The translations under genes were made by a program, and so were the position numbers. A model generated the notes under the pieces. That model was not told where the DNA came from, did not search any database, and saw only the letters and a list, made by a program, of their open reading frames with translations. A stretch of DNA of 64,000 nt from Nymphaea colorata (taxonomy: Eukaryota; Streptophyta; Magnoliopsida; Nymphaeales; Nymphaeaceae): the NCBI RefSeq assembly GCF_008831285.2, contig NC_045147.1:21964981-22028980 (forward strand), read 5' to 3'. This document shows, piece by piece, positions 1-11,700 of this stretch (within the stretch, counting starts at the first letter, position 1; every line of letters starts with the position of its first letter).

Positions 1-3000
1 TTCATATTGAATGAGTCACAAAATTGTTATGGACTTCACGTGTATATAGTCTGAACATATTATAGCGTAAAGTATCAAAACATATCCATACGATTCTTCT
101 CGGTTGTAGATACATGGGAAGAAGCATGGGAAGTTGAAACCGATCATCTAAATCTAATTACTGGCTTTGATGATTCTAAATTACAATTACAATTGTAATT
201 CTCTGGCTATATAATCAACTTTTAGTCTAAATTGTGAAGGTTTTCTGAGTTTCGTAGTTCTGAAGATTGCACGATATATGCGCTTTTCTATGGTTTTGAA
301 ACTTGGCTTTTCTCTGTAAGCGTGATCAACAATCACAGATAGAATCAGAAAATTCAAGAACAGGAGGACGAAGCAAAGGTGCCTTTCTGCGATTCTTCAT
401 GGTTCTGGCACCAGATCAAGTATTATGAAACTAGCTAGTCTTAATGCACACATATATTGGTTCAAATAATCGCTTAATGCGGTGATATTTTCGTATGGCA
501 GTTCACAGCCCACAACCCTTTCGTTTTCCATCTTCATTTCACATGCAGTTTGAGCATCATCTTAGCTTCTCAACATACAAAACCATATACTAAAAACCCA
601 GTGGAAGCCATGGCAGCTGCAGACAGCTCCGCCAACCGACCTGACGACGGGCTTTAGAGCGTTGGTTCGAGGGAAACCACACCCAGGTTTAGGCGCAGCC
701 AGATTGAATGCATGCCCAGTCTTAACTAGTAATCATTATTAGACACTAGGAATTTAACATAATATTCGATGATTGAGACAGATTCATGAAACACTTTTTT
801 GTTGGATTCTACTTTCCTTACTTTTTGATTTTTCATATTTCCAAACCTGTATTTCTTCTAAATTTCAGTGGATTTTAAGTAGATTTCCGACAATAGCATA
901 ATGTGATTATACATGGTGTCTGTGTATATATGTATGTCTGTATTGGGTGGTTCAATCTGTCCGGCTCACATGTGGCTCAATCTGTGACATGATTGGAGGT
1001 GTGGCCGGACATTCATGAACAGCATTACTTTTGTCGATAATGGATGTCCTCTCTGGCCAAATAATCTGCAACCATTTATAGATTGATTATTTAGGTCAAC
1101 AACTTCCAAAAGAGATCCTGCCACTAGAAGCGTAGTTGAGGCCGAACTAATCCAAATTCAATCGCTTTACTGATTTGATTCGATCAATGAATTTTCAAGC
1201 TTACCCAAGTCGGTCCTTATTTGAAATATCAAATATCGGGTATGAGTAAGTAAACAACGATCATAAGGAAGTGTTGCATTTATCTATTATTAGGAAGACA
1301 AACAATCTTGTCTATATATATATATATATATCATTGGAATCCAAACTTTGTCTATATATATATATATATCATTGGAATCCAAACTCGGCCTATGAATCAT
1401 TATTTATATCTGATCCACCGGTCTTCCCTTTGAATCATTATTTATATCTTGTCTAACATGCTACGTGGATCTTTGAAGGTCACCACTTTGAATTGTCGTA
1501 TCGGATTTGGACTTAGAGCACATACCCATGACATTTCACAAACAATGCTCACTCCATTTAAAAAAGCAGACCTGACCCGAACATTTAATGGCCCAGCTCC
1601 AACCTACCACGCCCTAATCACGTTGGACAACGATGAATCAAGGTGAGGATTGGCCTAGCTAGGTGTGGGCTCGCGTAGATTGTTGCCCACATGGACCTAT
1701 GCAATTTATTTCATTTTTCGGGTGAGCACAAGGGGTCGAGCGAGATAACGAAGTTTCCTTCATTCTCCTTCCCCCTAAGAGAGTTGTTTTGGAGCCTCGA
1801 GAGGCATAGTGTAGTTGGTCGAGGTAAAGGCCTGTATAACGGCAGCTTTGTAGTTCGATGTCCATGGGCGCTATGTTTCTGTGTTTTAAGGTGGTAGGAT
1901 GCGACATCCAAGTTGCAAGGTGCACCATTGATATCGTTGACACCAATGCAGCTTAAGACCCCAGAAGCAGGGTAAATGGAGGGCTTTCGGGTCTCGCTTC
2001 GGGCGGTGGGATGAACATCTCTCTCACCCGAAAACAGAGTTGGTTTGAAACTTAAGTAGCTTTATGATACACTTTTCAATTCAAATGTCATGCATCTCAT
2101 AAGAGAATCAAACTGAAGACTAGTTGACAACGCTTCATGCTATATCCCTCAAAACACATCTTATTTTGTTTGCAAATTTGGTTTTCATCATAATTTAGTT
2201 TATTACATATTGATGCCCCTAGAATTCAATATTACTTATATCAGTGTCTCTTAATCACAAATTTCTAATTTCATTGTTTGAAAACTTTGAAAAAAAAAAA
2301 AAAGAACCTGTGATCAACGCTTTTCATATTAGGTTTCCCATTGACAAACGTGGCACTACCCAAAACATATAAAAATAGTTTAAACAACACACGAGTTCCA
2401 CATCAAAATGAAAAGTTCGAAAAGGAGCGTTGCTTTGGAAACCCTAGACATATCATATTTTATTTGTGTCACGTATCTTGTGTTATAAGACAGGGGACCC
2501 TTTCTTTATTGAGATGACGACTTCAAAGTGTTCCCCCGAGTTCGGACATCCCAATGACCCGAACCATCGAACATGGAGGGTCCCCAATCCCATGCATCTT
2601 TTTGCTTTCTAAAAAAATATTAAAAAACTTAAATTCTTTTTAAGTGGATTTAAAATAATATTTCTCCTAGGGTTTAACATGGAAGGGACCTGGCGACTGC
2701 GCTAGGGCGCGGGCCAGCACGAGAGGAAGATGTTTCGAGCGTCCGCGTGGGTCCCGAGGGACACGGACGTTCTTGTACCGGGACAATGAGACAACAGGTC
2801 TTGAGCAACAACTCTTTTTCTTTAAATGCGTCCAAAACCTTGCAGTTGAGGAAGTCGGTTTTGGCTTCTTGGGGTTTCATGGGCTCCACACCACAGCTTG
2901 AGCATGCTTACCATGTGCTGCTGGTGGGGAATTTTTGGATTTTGGATTTTGGTCTAACTTAGTTGGATTTTTATCCGTTTTTCCTTTTGTTTTATTTTGA

Positions 3001-4050
3001 AAAAAAAAATAAGCCTCATTTTGAATATCTAAACTTTGTCGATCCAAACCCAGATCTATTTACTTGGTTCCGGTAACAAAAAGTAGAAATGCAATTGGAA
3101 TCTAATTGAACAAATATCCATGCCTAGAAGTAGCAAAGATTTAGTGTGGTTACATGTAAATGTGAGGTCTTGTGCAAGATGGCGCCTGATTTGGTTCAAA
3201 AAGGACTGGATCTTGATCTCGATCTGGATTGCGAGGAGTCCACGGTTGTCTCGTTCCTACAAGTTAAATGTACCAACATACAATATTTAAAGATGAAAAA
3301 GGAGAGTGCCACATGCCCATAGTGAGATGCTATTGATTTGATAATTATTAGAGGCAGGCTGGGCTCCTAGCCAACCCAACCCATAAAGGCCTCAAGGACG
3401 GGGTGGCATAAAACCCGGGCTCTTCTCTTCAACTGGTTTTCACAGCAATGGATTAAATCACATATACTCCTAACCATATCTGTATTTAGTTTTCAAAACA
3501 TAAGAGCATTGGATATAAAATAATTTATTTAAAACCAAGTTCGATGTCATCGGATACTTAATTGTATCCAAATTTGATCAGATGCCATTTTTAAATCTAA
3601 ATCTGATCTGATTTCTTACTTGAATATTAATGTTTTTTTTACATATCCAAGTTTTTAAAAGTATTCAGTTAGATATTGGATCCAAATCTGATTGCTGATA
3701 GTAGATGGGCCAAGTCTAACTAAACACAATAATGGTTTAATAAATTTTTAAAGGAAAAAAAAAAAAAATCAAGGACGATGCGTTGATGCCTCGAGTTATT
3801 AGCTGCCATAAAAACGAGGTATGTTCCATAAAAATCAGAAAATCGAAGCTGTTCCCGAAATTCAGGGGAAAGAAGCGGGAGCTTAAAGATAAAATTTTAA
3901 AGTGTCATTAAGTCGAGCACTTTAAATTCGCTAACGCGTGGGATAACGGTTTAGCTCCGGGAAGGGAGGCGTGGCGTCTAGCCGCTAACGGTTACGACCC
4001 ATCGCCCTCCCTCCTCACGCGACTCATGCTTCCCCACCCCACCTTTTATT
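1..4050. other. Intergenic DNA, no gene recognised
   Basis: No reading frame in this stretch resembles a known protein, and none carries a convincing set of splice sites. It is AT-rich with short poly-A and poly-T runs and one composite microsatellite (entered separately). The open frames near 1.7-1.9 kb and 2.7-2.9 kb are short, overlap on both strands and show no family motif. Around 3.35-3.42 kb a CCCAACCC/GGGCTC-rich patch looks like old transposon debris, but I could not define its ends. Confidence 0.5.
1308..1449. repeat. Composite tandem repeat with (TA)n cores
   Basis: A unit of about 40 bases (TTGTC, then a (TA)n tract, then TCATTGGAATCCAAAC) occurs twice head to tail at about 1308-1347 and 1348-1386. 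It is followed by a second direct repeat, TGAATCATTATTTATATCT, at 1393-1411 and 1431-1449. The two repeat types lie side by side, which suggests repeated slippage or local duplication. No coding role is seen. Confidence 0.8.
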
Positions 4051-4055
4051 TATTG

Positions 4056-4253
4056 TATAAAAAAGGAGGGAAATGAGTACGTGCGCGCTGTGCTCATGTA
4101 CCTCTTGATGCGACATCATCTAGGCTGTCAATCTGGTGAAACCCCGCGGCCCTGATGTAATTGCAGGCGGGACCCACCGTAGGGCGATGGGACAGCCTAG
4201 GTTTGTTTGAAGAGAGGGGTCTCGTCCAGCTCAAGAGCGAGAGATGGGTGAGT
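4056..4253 (+). promoter_or_regulatory. Promoter-like stretch with TATA box and orphan splice donor
   Basis: TATAAAAAA at 4056-4064 is followed about 180 bases later by ATGG directly abutting a perfect plant 5' splice site, GTGAGT, at 4248-4253. The stretch between is GC-richer than its surroundings. This is what a short first coding exon would look like. I found no downstream exon with a recognisable protein between here and 7.6 kb, so it may be a non-coding transcript, a dead gene or chance. Confidence 0.25.
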
Positions 4254-5080
4254 GCCTTGCCCATATAACTCTAGCTCAGCTCCACCCATCCCGCTCATCC
4301 CCAAGCACCCACGGTTGAGATGGCTGTCGCATCGACGCCGACACGGGGGACGTGCCCATGAACCGGTTCCCCGATCGAGGGAACTGGTTCGCCTTCATTT
4401 TAACGATAAATGTGCGGCTGCACGGGAAAAACAAAATGATTGTGGCATTTAATAACGCCATTAGTTAGAAACGGGGTTGTTTCGAAGTCGTTTCAAATAG
4501 TTGTGTGTTTTTTTTTTTTTATCGCCGTTATTTAAAATTGTCCCGTCCTCTGGTGTTTTTGTTTGCATTCCCCCGATCACATATTCGTCTTGTCGACCAA
4601 ATCTGGAAATCGATCTCAGATTCTTCACGGGCCTCCAGATGCGCTTAAATGACGAGATTTCGATCCAGATCGCAACTTTCAATAAGTGAACCGGACCAAG
4701 TAAGTAGAGCCGTTCTTTCTTTCTTCCCGTAATATGGATCCGGTCCCCCATGTACTTTGCTCCGACTCCAAATTCACATGTTGATAGGGATTTGTGAACC
4801 CGGACTGCTTGGATCCCGTGAGGGACAATCCAAGTCCACCGGGACACGCTACACCCATAGGGGCATTTTCGGCTTATGGGAAAATCGAGTACATTCTCGC
4901 CCATTGACCAACTTCTGGAGGTTCTGCAGTAATTTCAAGAGAAGCTGAGGGGAAAACGTGGTGGGAGGTGGAGCCGCCCCTTTTGTTTGGGGGGCCGTAT
5001 ATTCTGACAGCACCAACCGAGCTTTTTGTAACCGCTTCCCACCGGTATGAATATGATCACGGAACGTTACTCGCCGCATA

Positions 5081-5140
5081 CGCCTCAAGGCGTGAGGCAT
5101 GCGCATCAACACTTGTTCAATGCATGAACGCCTCAAGGCG
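5081..5140. repeat. Two copies of a 12-base palindrome
   Basis: CGCCTCAAGGCG, with CGCCT and AGGCG as inverted arms around CA, occurs at 5081-5092 and again at 5129-5140. The copies are 48 bases apart, start to start. It may be transposon debris or a protein-binding site; nothing else here decides between them. Confidence 0.6.
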
Positions 5141-5452
5141 AGGTAATGAGCCGAGACCTGGATCTGAGGTCGACCCAATGGTTCCTGCACGTGATCCAAA
5201 ATACCGATTGCATTGACCAACTCTTTTTTTTTGTGATTGAACTTAAGCATGTTATTTTATTAGCATAGACTTATACATTTTATATTATTAATTAAACTAA
5301 GGGAGACTAGTTGATACTTGACACAAAATTATAACAACCTGACCCATTCTCATACCAAGGTAGCATTTCTCACTGTAGCATCTCCAGTTCTTCTTAAAAA
5401 AAAAAGTTGAGACATAAGAACTGATCATTTTACCTACCCTCTTATAAACCTC

Positions 5453-5651
5453 AATGTGTGTTTTGATAGTCTCGGATCTGAGATCGAAGGCCGATCTAAT
5501 ATTCCTTTTATGTTGAACCCACTATATGAACATTCATTTTACCAGCATGAAAAAAGAAGGTTCAGTTTATGATTTTAAACCTATGGATCTTAGATTCCTA
5601 TGATCTTAAAATCACATTGGATATCATATCCAAGGCTGTCAAACGCCCCCT
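5453..5651. mobile_element. MITE-like element, degenerate
   Basis: The left edge (ATGTGTGTTTTGATAGTC) and the reverse complement of the right edge (GGGGGCGTTTGACAGCC) are imperfect inverted repeats of the GGTGTGTTTGATA type. Similar edges are seen at 26470-26722 in this window. The interior contains GGATCTGAGATC and GGATCTTAGATTC palindromes. No coding capacity. The ends are approximate and no clean target duplication was found. Confidence 0.4.
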
Positions 5652-7659
5652 CGAAGATTTTCAGTGTGTCAAACATAGGTCTAAACTTTCTGATGAAGGG
5701 GTGTTACAAACAAGATCCAATATTAACAACAAATAGTGAGATAGGTATAAAAGTCGAAGATCCTCAAGATCCAATACTAATTAGAATATATTTTATATAT
5801 GTATGTACCTGTATAAGATCATTAATTTTTATTTATGGAAGTGGAATCTCACCATGAGACAGAGACATCGAAGAATTGAACACGAAACAGTAACAGTTTC
5901 AAATCGAGAAGCCGTGGTTTTAAAATTTCTCTGTTGGCTTCTCCAATTAATTATAAGCAGCGACCAGCTTTTCTGTTTTCTTCTAGAGAAGCAACAGGCA
6001 AGCCTGACGTTTTCAACCAACATTCCGACCCAAGTTGGCAGTATTTTATTGAATTCATTGCGACCTAATGTTGGTGGAAGATGAAACATGTCCCCGTACC
6101 ATCATCCGCCTTTCTCTTCTCGTTTCATTTCATGTTTCAACAGAAGCTACGCGAGAGAGAACAACTTTGGTCTTTTTCAAAGGCATTCTTCAAACATTCT
6201 CATTAAATTTCCAGATTTTGAAGACCTTTTCTAACTTCTTACACTGCAAATCAAAAAAAAAAAAACTCAACATTGCTTTCATGGGCAAGGAGAAAACTGA
6301 CCCAAGCACAGACGCGCCTTCGAGGCGAAATTTGTGAAAATGAGGTCTTCCTTGCACCTAAGGCCGTCAATGGATTAGGGTTTGTGTTTGACATTCTATC
6401 AACTTAGCCTGACTTGATTTCAGCAAACATTCTAGCGAGGTAGAAACTAAATTTGATTGATATATGTTTTGGTTCTTTGTATTATATGTGAGTACTTCGA
6501 ATAGCATTTTCAAATTTAGCATGTGACAACCCTTTGGCTAATATTGGCAAAAGATCGACCTATGCTATATATATTTTTTCCCACTTAGAAGCAAAAGTTA
6601 TCCCCTATATGAAAAGTTTCTTTGCATGAATATGTTGTACCTGCTCTTTAAATTACATATCGACAAAAGGCTCATATTTTTTTTTTCTTTTATAGGGAAG
6701 ATTGGCACGATCCTATAAGTTATGCTGATGGACCTGAATAGTTATTTTCAACCCTAGTCAAGCTTAAGAGCATGGTTACAAGCCTAGATTTTTCTACTAA
6801 GGTGCACATCTAAATGTACTTTCGTTTGGGTGTACTTACACTCAATTTTGGATGAAAAGTCAGGACTTTCTTCTTAAACTTTCTCCTTTCATGAAAAGAT
6901 AATGGTTTGTATAGACAGTTCAGAAGTCAAATATTAGACTTTAATAAATATTATCTGACCAAATACGATAAACACCTTAACAGAGATGAATTCCATATAT
7001 TGATTCATAGATTTCCTTATTTGAGGTACCTAAGGTAAGGTCTCAAGAATCTTATCTTACTATAGGTTTTCAATCAAGCGCAAGTCATTAGATCATTCTT
7101 GGCATAATTTGACTGTAGCAAAACCAAATGGAAACCCCATATAAGTGTTTATTTAGGCCTTAGCTAATTCTTTTAAAAGAGTTTCGAGTCGCTTAGGATG
7201 GAAACAGTGACATGCAGTGGAAAGATTTCAATTGCCATTTGCAAATATATAACTGTCAGTAAAGATTGTTCATTTGTTGCTGTAGAGTGTGGACTTGGTG
7301 TCTGTTTTCTAAGAGTCCCCAAGAACAGCACTTGAGTTGAGAGACTTTATCATTCGCCTCGCCTGCCCATATAAAGTAATAAAACCCTTCTTGTGTTTGC
7401 ACTTATAAAACATTCAACTAGCGACTGATCTTGTCAATTACTCAATTTTAAGTCTTTTTTTTGTGTGTGTGTAGGCTACTGCGGGTAACATGTGCTTACA
7501 AAGAAAAACATAGTAAGAAAAACAAAAACATTTTCATCAAAAATTGATAAGTCTGAGAAAAAATACATCTCGAATATCTCATGCACTATAAGTTGACAAT
7601 TTTTAGAGTTCGGATTATCAAACGAGAGTCTCCAAACTTAAAAGGGAAAAAAAAAAGGA

Positions 7660-8162
7660 GGGTGGTGTGTGAAGGTAGGGGAACAGAGGAGCCCCTGTGT
7701 TTGTCTGATCGAGAAACGAGCGAGGGGGAGGGGTCGTCTTCTTAACCATGGTTAAATCCAAACCGACTCGGCGCGGAAGGATTAAAGTACCTGTGCATAA
7801 AGCAGAGCGCTACGGTACGGTGGTGGTGCAGAGCCTTGTAGAGGGAGAAAGACAGTCTAGAGAGAGAGAGGGCTCTTTCTTTTCTCTCTCTAAGTTCGGG
7901 GACTGGGAAATGTGTCAAATATCTGGGGTGGGAAGGTGGTGATTGAAGGGGCGTTACACCACATTGGGGTAGGAGGAGAGAGGGAGAGAGATATGCTTGT
8001 TGATATAAATTCTGCCGGATGATGGCGATATTGGTGATGGCAACGGAATGGTGCTGTTCTCTTTTCCGGCCTTCTGTTCGTCTTCCCGTTTGAATTCCGT
8101 AGCTGGGTATTGTTCTATGGTTGCTGGTGACTGGTGGTGTGTTGAGTCGAGAGAGAGAGAGG
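7660..8162 (+). promoter_or_regulatory. ARF 5' leader with four upstream ORFs
   Basis: The purine-rich stretch before the ARF start is the likely 5' untranslated leader. It holds upstream ATGs opening frames at 7748-7942 (64 codons), 7993-8022 (9 codons), 8021-8095 (24 codons) and 8117-8227. The last overlaps the main ATG at 8163 in another frame. The ARF family is known for translational control through leader uORFs, shown in Arabidopsis for ETTIN and MONOPTEROS. Whether all four lie in the mature leader depends on the unmapped transcription start and on any leader intron. Confidence 0.5.
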
Positions 8163-8694
8163 ATGATGGGATGGGGTGGTCAGGAGGCAAACAGGGGATG
8201 TGGAAGTGGTGGTGGTGGTCGTCGTGAAGAGAGCACGGACAGAAGTTCTCATTCGTTAGGTGAGTGGAGTGATAGTGCTCTTTCGTCGCCTGGGTACCTT
8301 TTTTTCTTGGTGGGTTTCAGTTATGATGTTCAGATGGGTTTCTGCTTGTTGGTTTAGGAGAGATTGTCATCATGCAATGCTGCTTGATGATGGCTTTTAG
8401 TTCTTGGACAGGTTTTTTGGTTTTCATTTCCTATACTAATCTTTCTTCATCTGGCTTTCTCTTTTTTTCCCGGTTCTAATGATGGACATTTATTTTTTGG
8501 ATTATGCTGGATTTTCCAGGAATAGCATGTCTTCCTCCTTTTGGCTTCGGTTGCTGGAAAGAATTCTTATATGTGCTTCTGTTTTTTTGCCTCTTTTTTT
8601 TAACACATTGGAAACGGGCTGCCACCAAGACATACTTTTTGGGTTAAAAAAAAACTCTGCTCTCATGGAATGGCTTGTCTCTCTCTCTCTCCTG

Positions 8695-8732
<38 letters not shown>

Positions 8733-11700
8733 GAGGCTTCCATGCCCTTGGTTGCTTGAATTTTGATGTGGGACGGCCACGAGAAAATGGTTTTTCTGCA
8801 TAATTTGTTTTGTGTCGCGAATCCATGCTCCTAGCTATTTGCTTGCGCAAACTGTGGTCGGTGGTCCGTGGAAATGTGAACTTGCGAATTATTTTCCTCT
8901 ATTTACTGAAAACGATGATGCCGTGACGCGATGATTTTGATGCTACTCTATCTTCTTCCTTCAAATGATTAAAAGGTAGTAACAGGTACGAGCTTTAGAT
9001 GCAGATGATTTTCTTTATAGTGAGCTGTGGCATGCCTGTGCTGGTCCCCTCGTTTCCATGCCGAAGGTCGGGGACCTGGCTTATTACTTTCCTCAAGGAC
9101 ACATGGAGCAGGTCCGCCTACCCTTCTCATCCGTGCATTTGGTTATGCTAGTTCTTCTTTTTTTAGCTGAATACTTGCATTCGTCTCCTATGTTATGCTT
9201 GTCCAGTTCCATTTTAATGTCATTGATAGCCCCCATTTTACTTCTTTCTTTCTGTTTGTGTTAGTTGGAGGCTTCTACAAACCAAGGGGCAGAGACTCAG
9301 TTGCCTAAATATGATCTACCTTCTCAGATCCTCTGCAGGGTGGTGGATATTAAGCTATTGGTATCTCTCTCTCTCTCTGTCTGTCCGTCTGTTGCAGTGT
9401 GCATGGAGTGTTCGGAAAAATGGGGGAATCTTTTGCATGTGCATGCTCAGATATGTATGAACGCTTCATGTATCACACTTGTATGTAATACGTTCTTGAA
9501 TCTGGTTTAAATATAAGTGCCATGTTATACGCCTTGCTGATCAACTGTAATGCATCTACCCGTCATCGATTAGTAGCCAGTAATAAGAAGATGTTCCTCG
9601 CAGGCTGAAGCAGACACAGATGAGGTATACTCGCATCTGACATTGATCCCTGAGCCAGAGGTAGGAACTACTATTAAGCACAAGTCGTATGCCATTATTT
9701 TATGTAATTTTCCCACATGGGTACAGTTCGTGATTGTTTTACACCTTTACAGAAAGATGGACTCGTAAAAGAAGAGAGCACAAAAGGACAACCTGTTAGG
9801 CCCCGTGTATATAGTTTTTGCAAGACGTTGACTGCCTCAGACACAAGCACCCATGGTGGATTCTCGGTCTTGAGGCGACACGCTGATGAATGTCTTCCTC
9901 CATTGGTAGGATCCTTTCCTTTACTCTCATATATTGTGTGCCTGTCAAGAAATAATAGACAATTTAAATGTCTTCCTTCATTGGTAGGATCCTTTCTTTG
10001 AAGTATGATAGTTACTCTCATATTTTGTGTGCCTGTCAAGAAAAAAAATAGACAAGTAAATTTTACTCCAGCATCAAGAGGGGAGAGGGTGAAGGAAAAA
10101 TACACTCCATGTATGTGGCCAATTAAAACTTGAAGGGGTTATTGCTAGGAATGATGTCTGTGACCTATGGTACCAACATCAACTAGGTTCTTTCCAAAAA
10201 TTCTAGAGATGAAGTGATAGAACTATTGGAAATTAAATTATTGCCACGGGCAGTAGATTTTTTGTCTCTTACCGTGCTAGATCTTTATTTTGTTGAAATT
10301 ACACAAGCACACAATATTTGCATTCTAAGTGTTACCTTGACTAATATATATCATAACTCTAATATTCAAGACTCCATTTTTTTGCAGGACATGTCGCAAC
10401 AACCGCCGACACAGGAGCTTGTTGCAAAGGACTTGCATGGCACCAGCTGGCATTTCCGGCATATCTTCAGAGGTAAACTGCTATTGGATTTTTCTTACGA
10501 TTTTCTAGACCTTAGTCAGCTTGCTTGAAAATTTTATATGGAATGGCTTTTCTAGACCTCATGTCTCAGGAATCTTTTTGTGACCTTGTGGAATGGTGAA
10601 CCTAAAAGTAAAATTTGTTTGCAGTTGGCTGCCTCAGCTAAGACTATGGAAAATTTGCATGTATATACTATATAGGTGCTTGTTTGTGTATGCATCTCTG
10701 TACATGTTCATTTCCATGTTGATAAATGAAGGTTGGGGAGCTTTTCTTGTGCTTGCTTATATGCCTATGCCTTGTTTACTAGTTGTTCTTGGTTCACCAG
10801 TTCCAACATCCATAGGTGTATTAGCTTCTAATCTTGTCCTTATCTGTGACCTCGTGAACAATGTCTTGATTTCATATTCAGCTGTTATGACATACCTCAG
10901 TAGCACAATGAGTTACTAATTTATGTTGTATTTTGTCTTGATGAAAGATCTATTTTGACCCTCAACGTACTCGTTGTATGGGTTATTAGTTATTGGTACT
11001 TTTGAAGTCATATGTGACATGGATGTTGTTGTCTGGTATAATTGAAGCCTTCACCTGGATGAGGGCAATTTGGAATTAGTGGTTGAGGTTATCTGGCCTA
11101 GTCACTGTGGGGTTTTGATTACTGCAGATGATGATTGCACTTAAGTTGCACACTTTTTAGTAACCATGCTCCCAGTGTGCAACATGTTAGCATAAAGTTT
11201 AGATGCCTTCTATGTTTCATAATATTGTCTGCAAGTTACAGGACAGCCAAGAAGACACCTGCTTACCAGTGGTTGGAGTGCATTTGTGAGTGCCAAGAGG
11301 CTCGTAGCGGGCGATGCATTTATTTTCATTAGGTTAGCTTATCAACTTTGCATAATATGTCAATTTCTGTCACCCATATATTGCTAAACAGACCTTTTAC
11401 AGAGGTGAAAATGGTGACCTTCGAGTTGGTGTACGTCGTGCCATGCGTCAACAAGGCACTTCTTCCTCTGTCATTTCAAGTCAGAGCATGCACCTGGGTG
11501 TATTGGCAACAGCATCTCATGCAATTTCTGCTGGCACAATCTTCAGTGTCCTATACAAGCCTAGGTAAGTGATTTGAGACTTGCAAAACTCAGGTCCTCA
11601 TGTAGGTCATTAAGAGAAGATAGTAGTTGTTTGGTTTCTGAAAGCTTCAATCAATCTTGTTAAACCAGCAAGTGGTTGTGCGGCTATGATGGAATCAAAC

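Larger units (their letters stand above)
4254..7650. other. Intergenic DNA upstream of the ARF gene
   Basis: No gene recognised. The open frames on the minus strand between 4.46 and 5.25 kb are long for this region, but they overlap each other and match no family I know. The stretch holds a pair of 12-base palindromes and one MITE-like element (entered separately). Its last few hundred bases are expected to include the ARF promoter; TATAAAG occurs near 7371, but the purine-rich leader seems to begin nearer 7660. Confidence 0.45.

Noticed and set aside
4461-5250. Two overlapping minus-strand frames of 147 and 133 residues
   Set aside because: No family motif, no coherent splice pattern, and they overlap each other and plus-strand frames of similar length.
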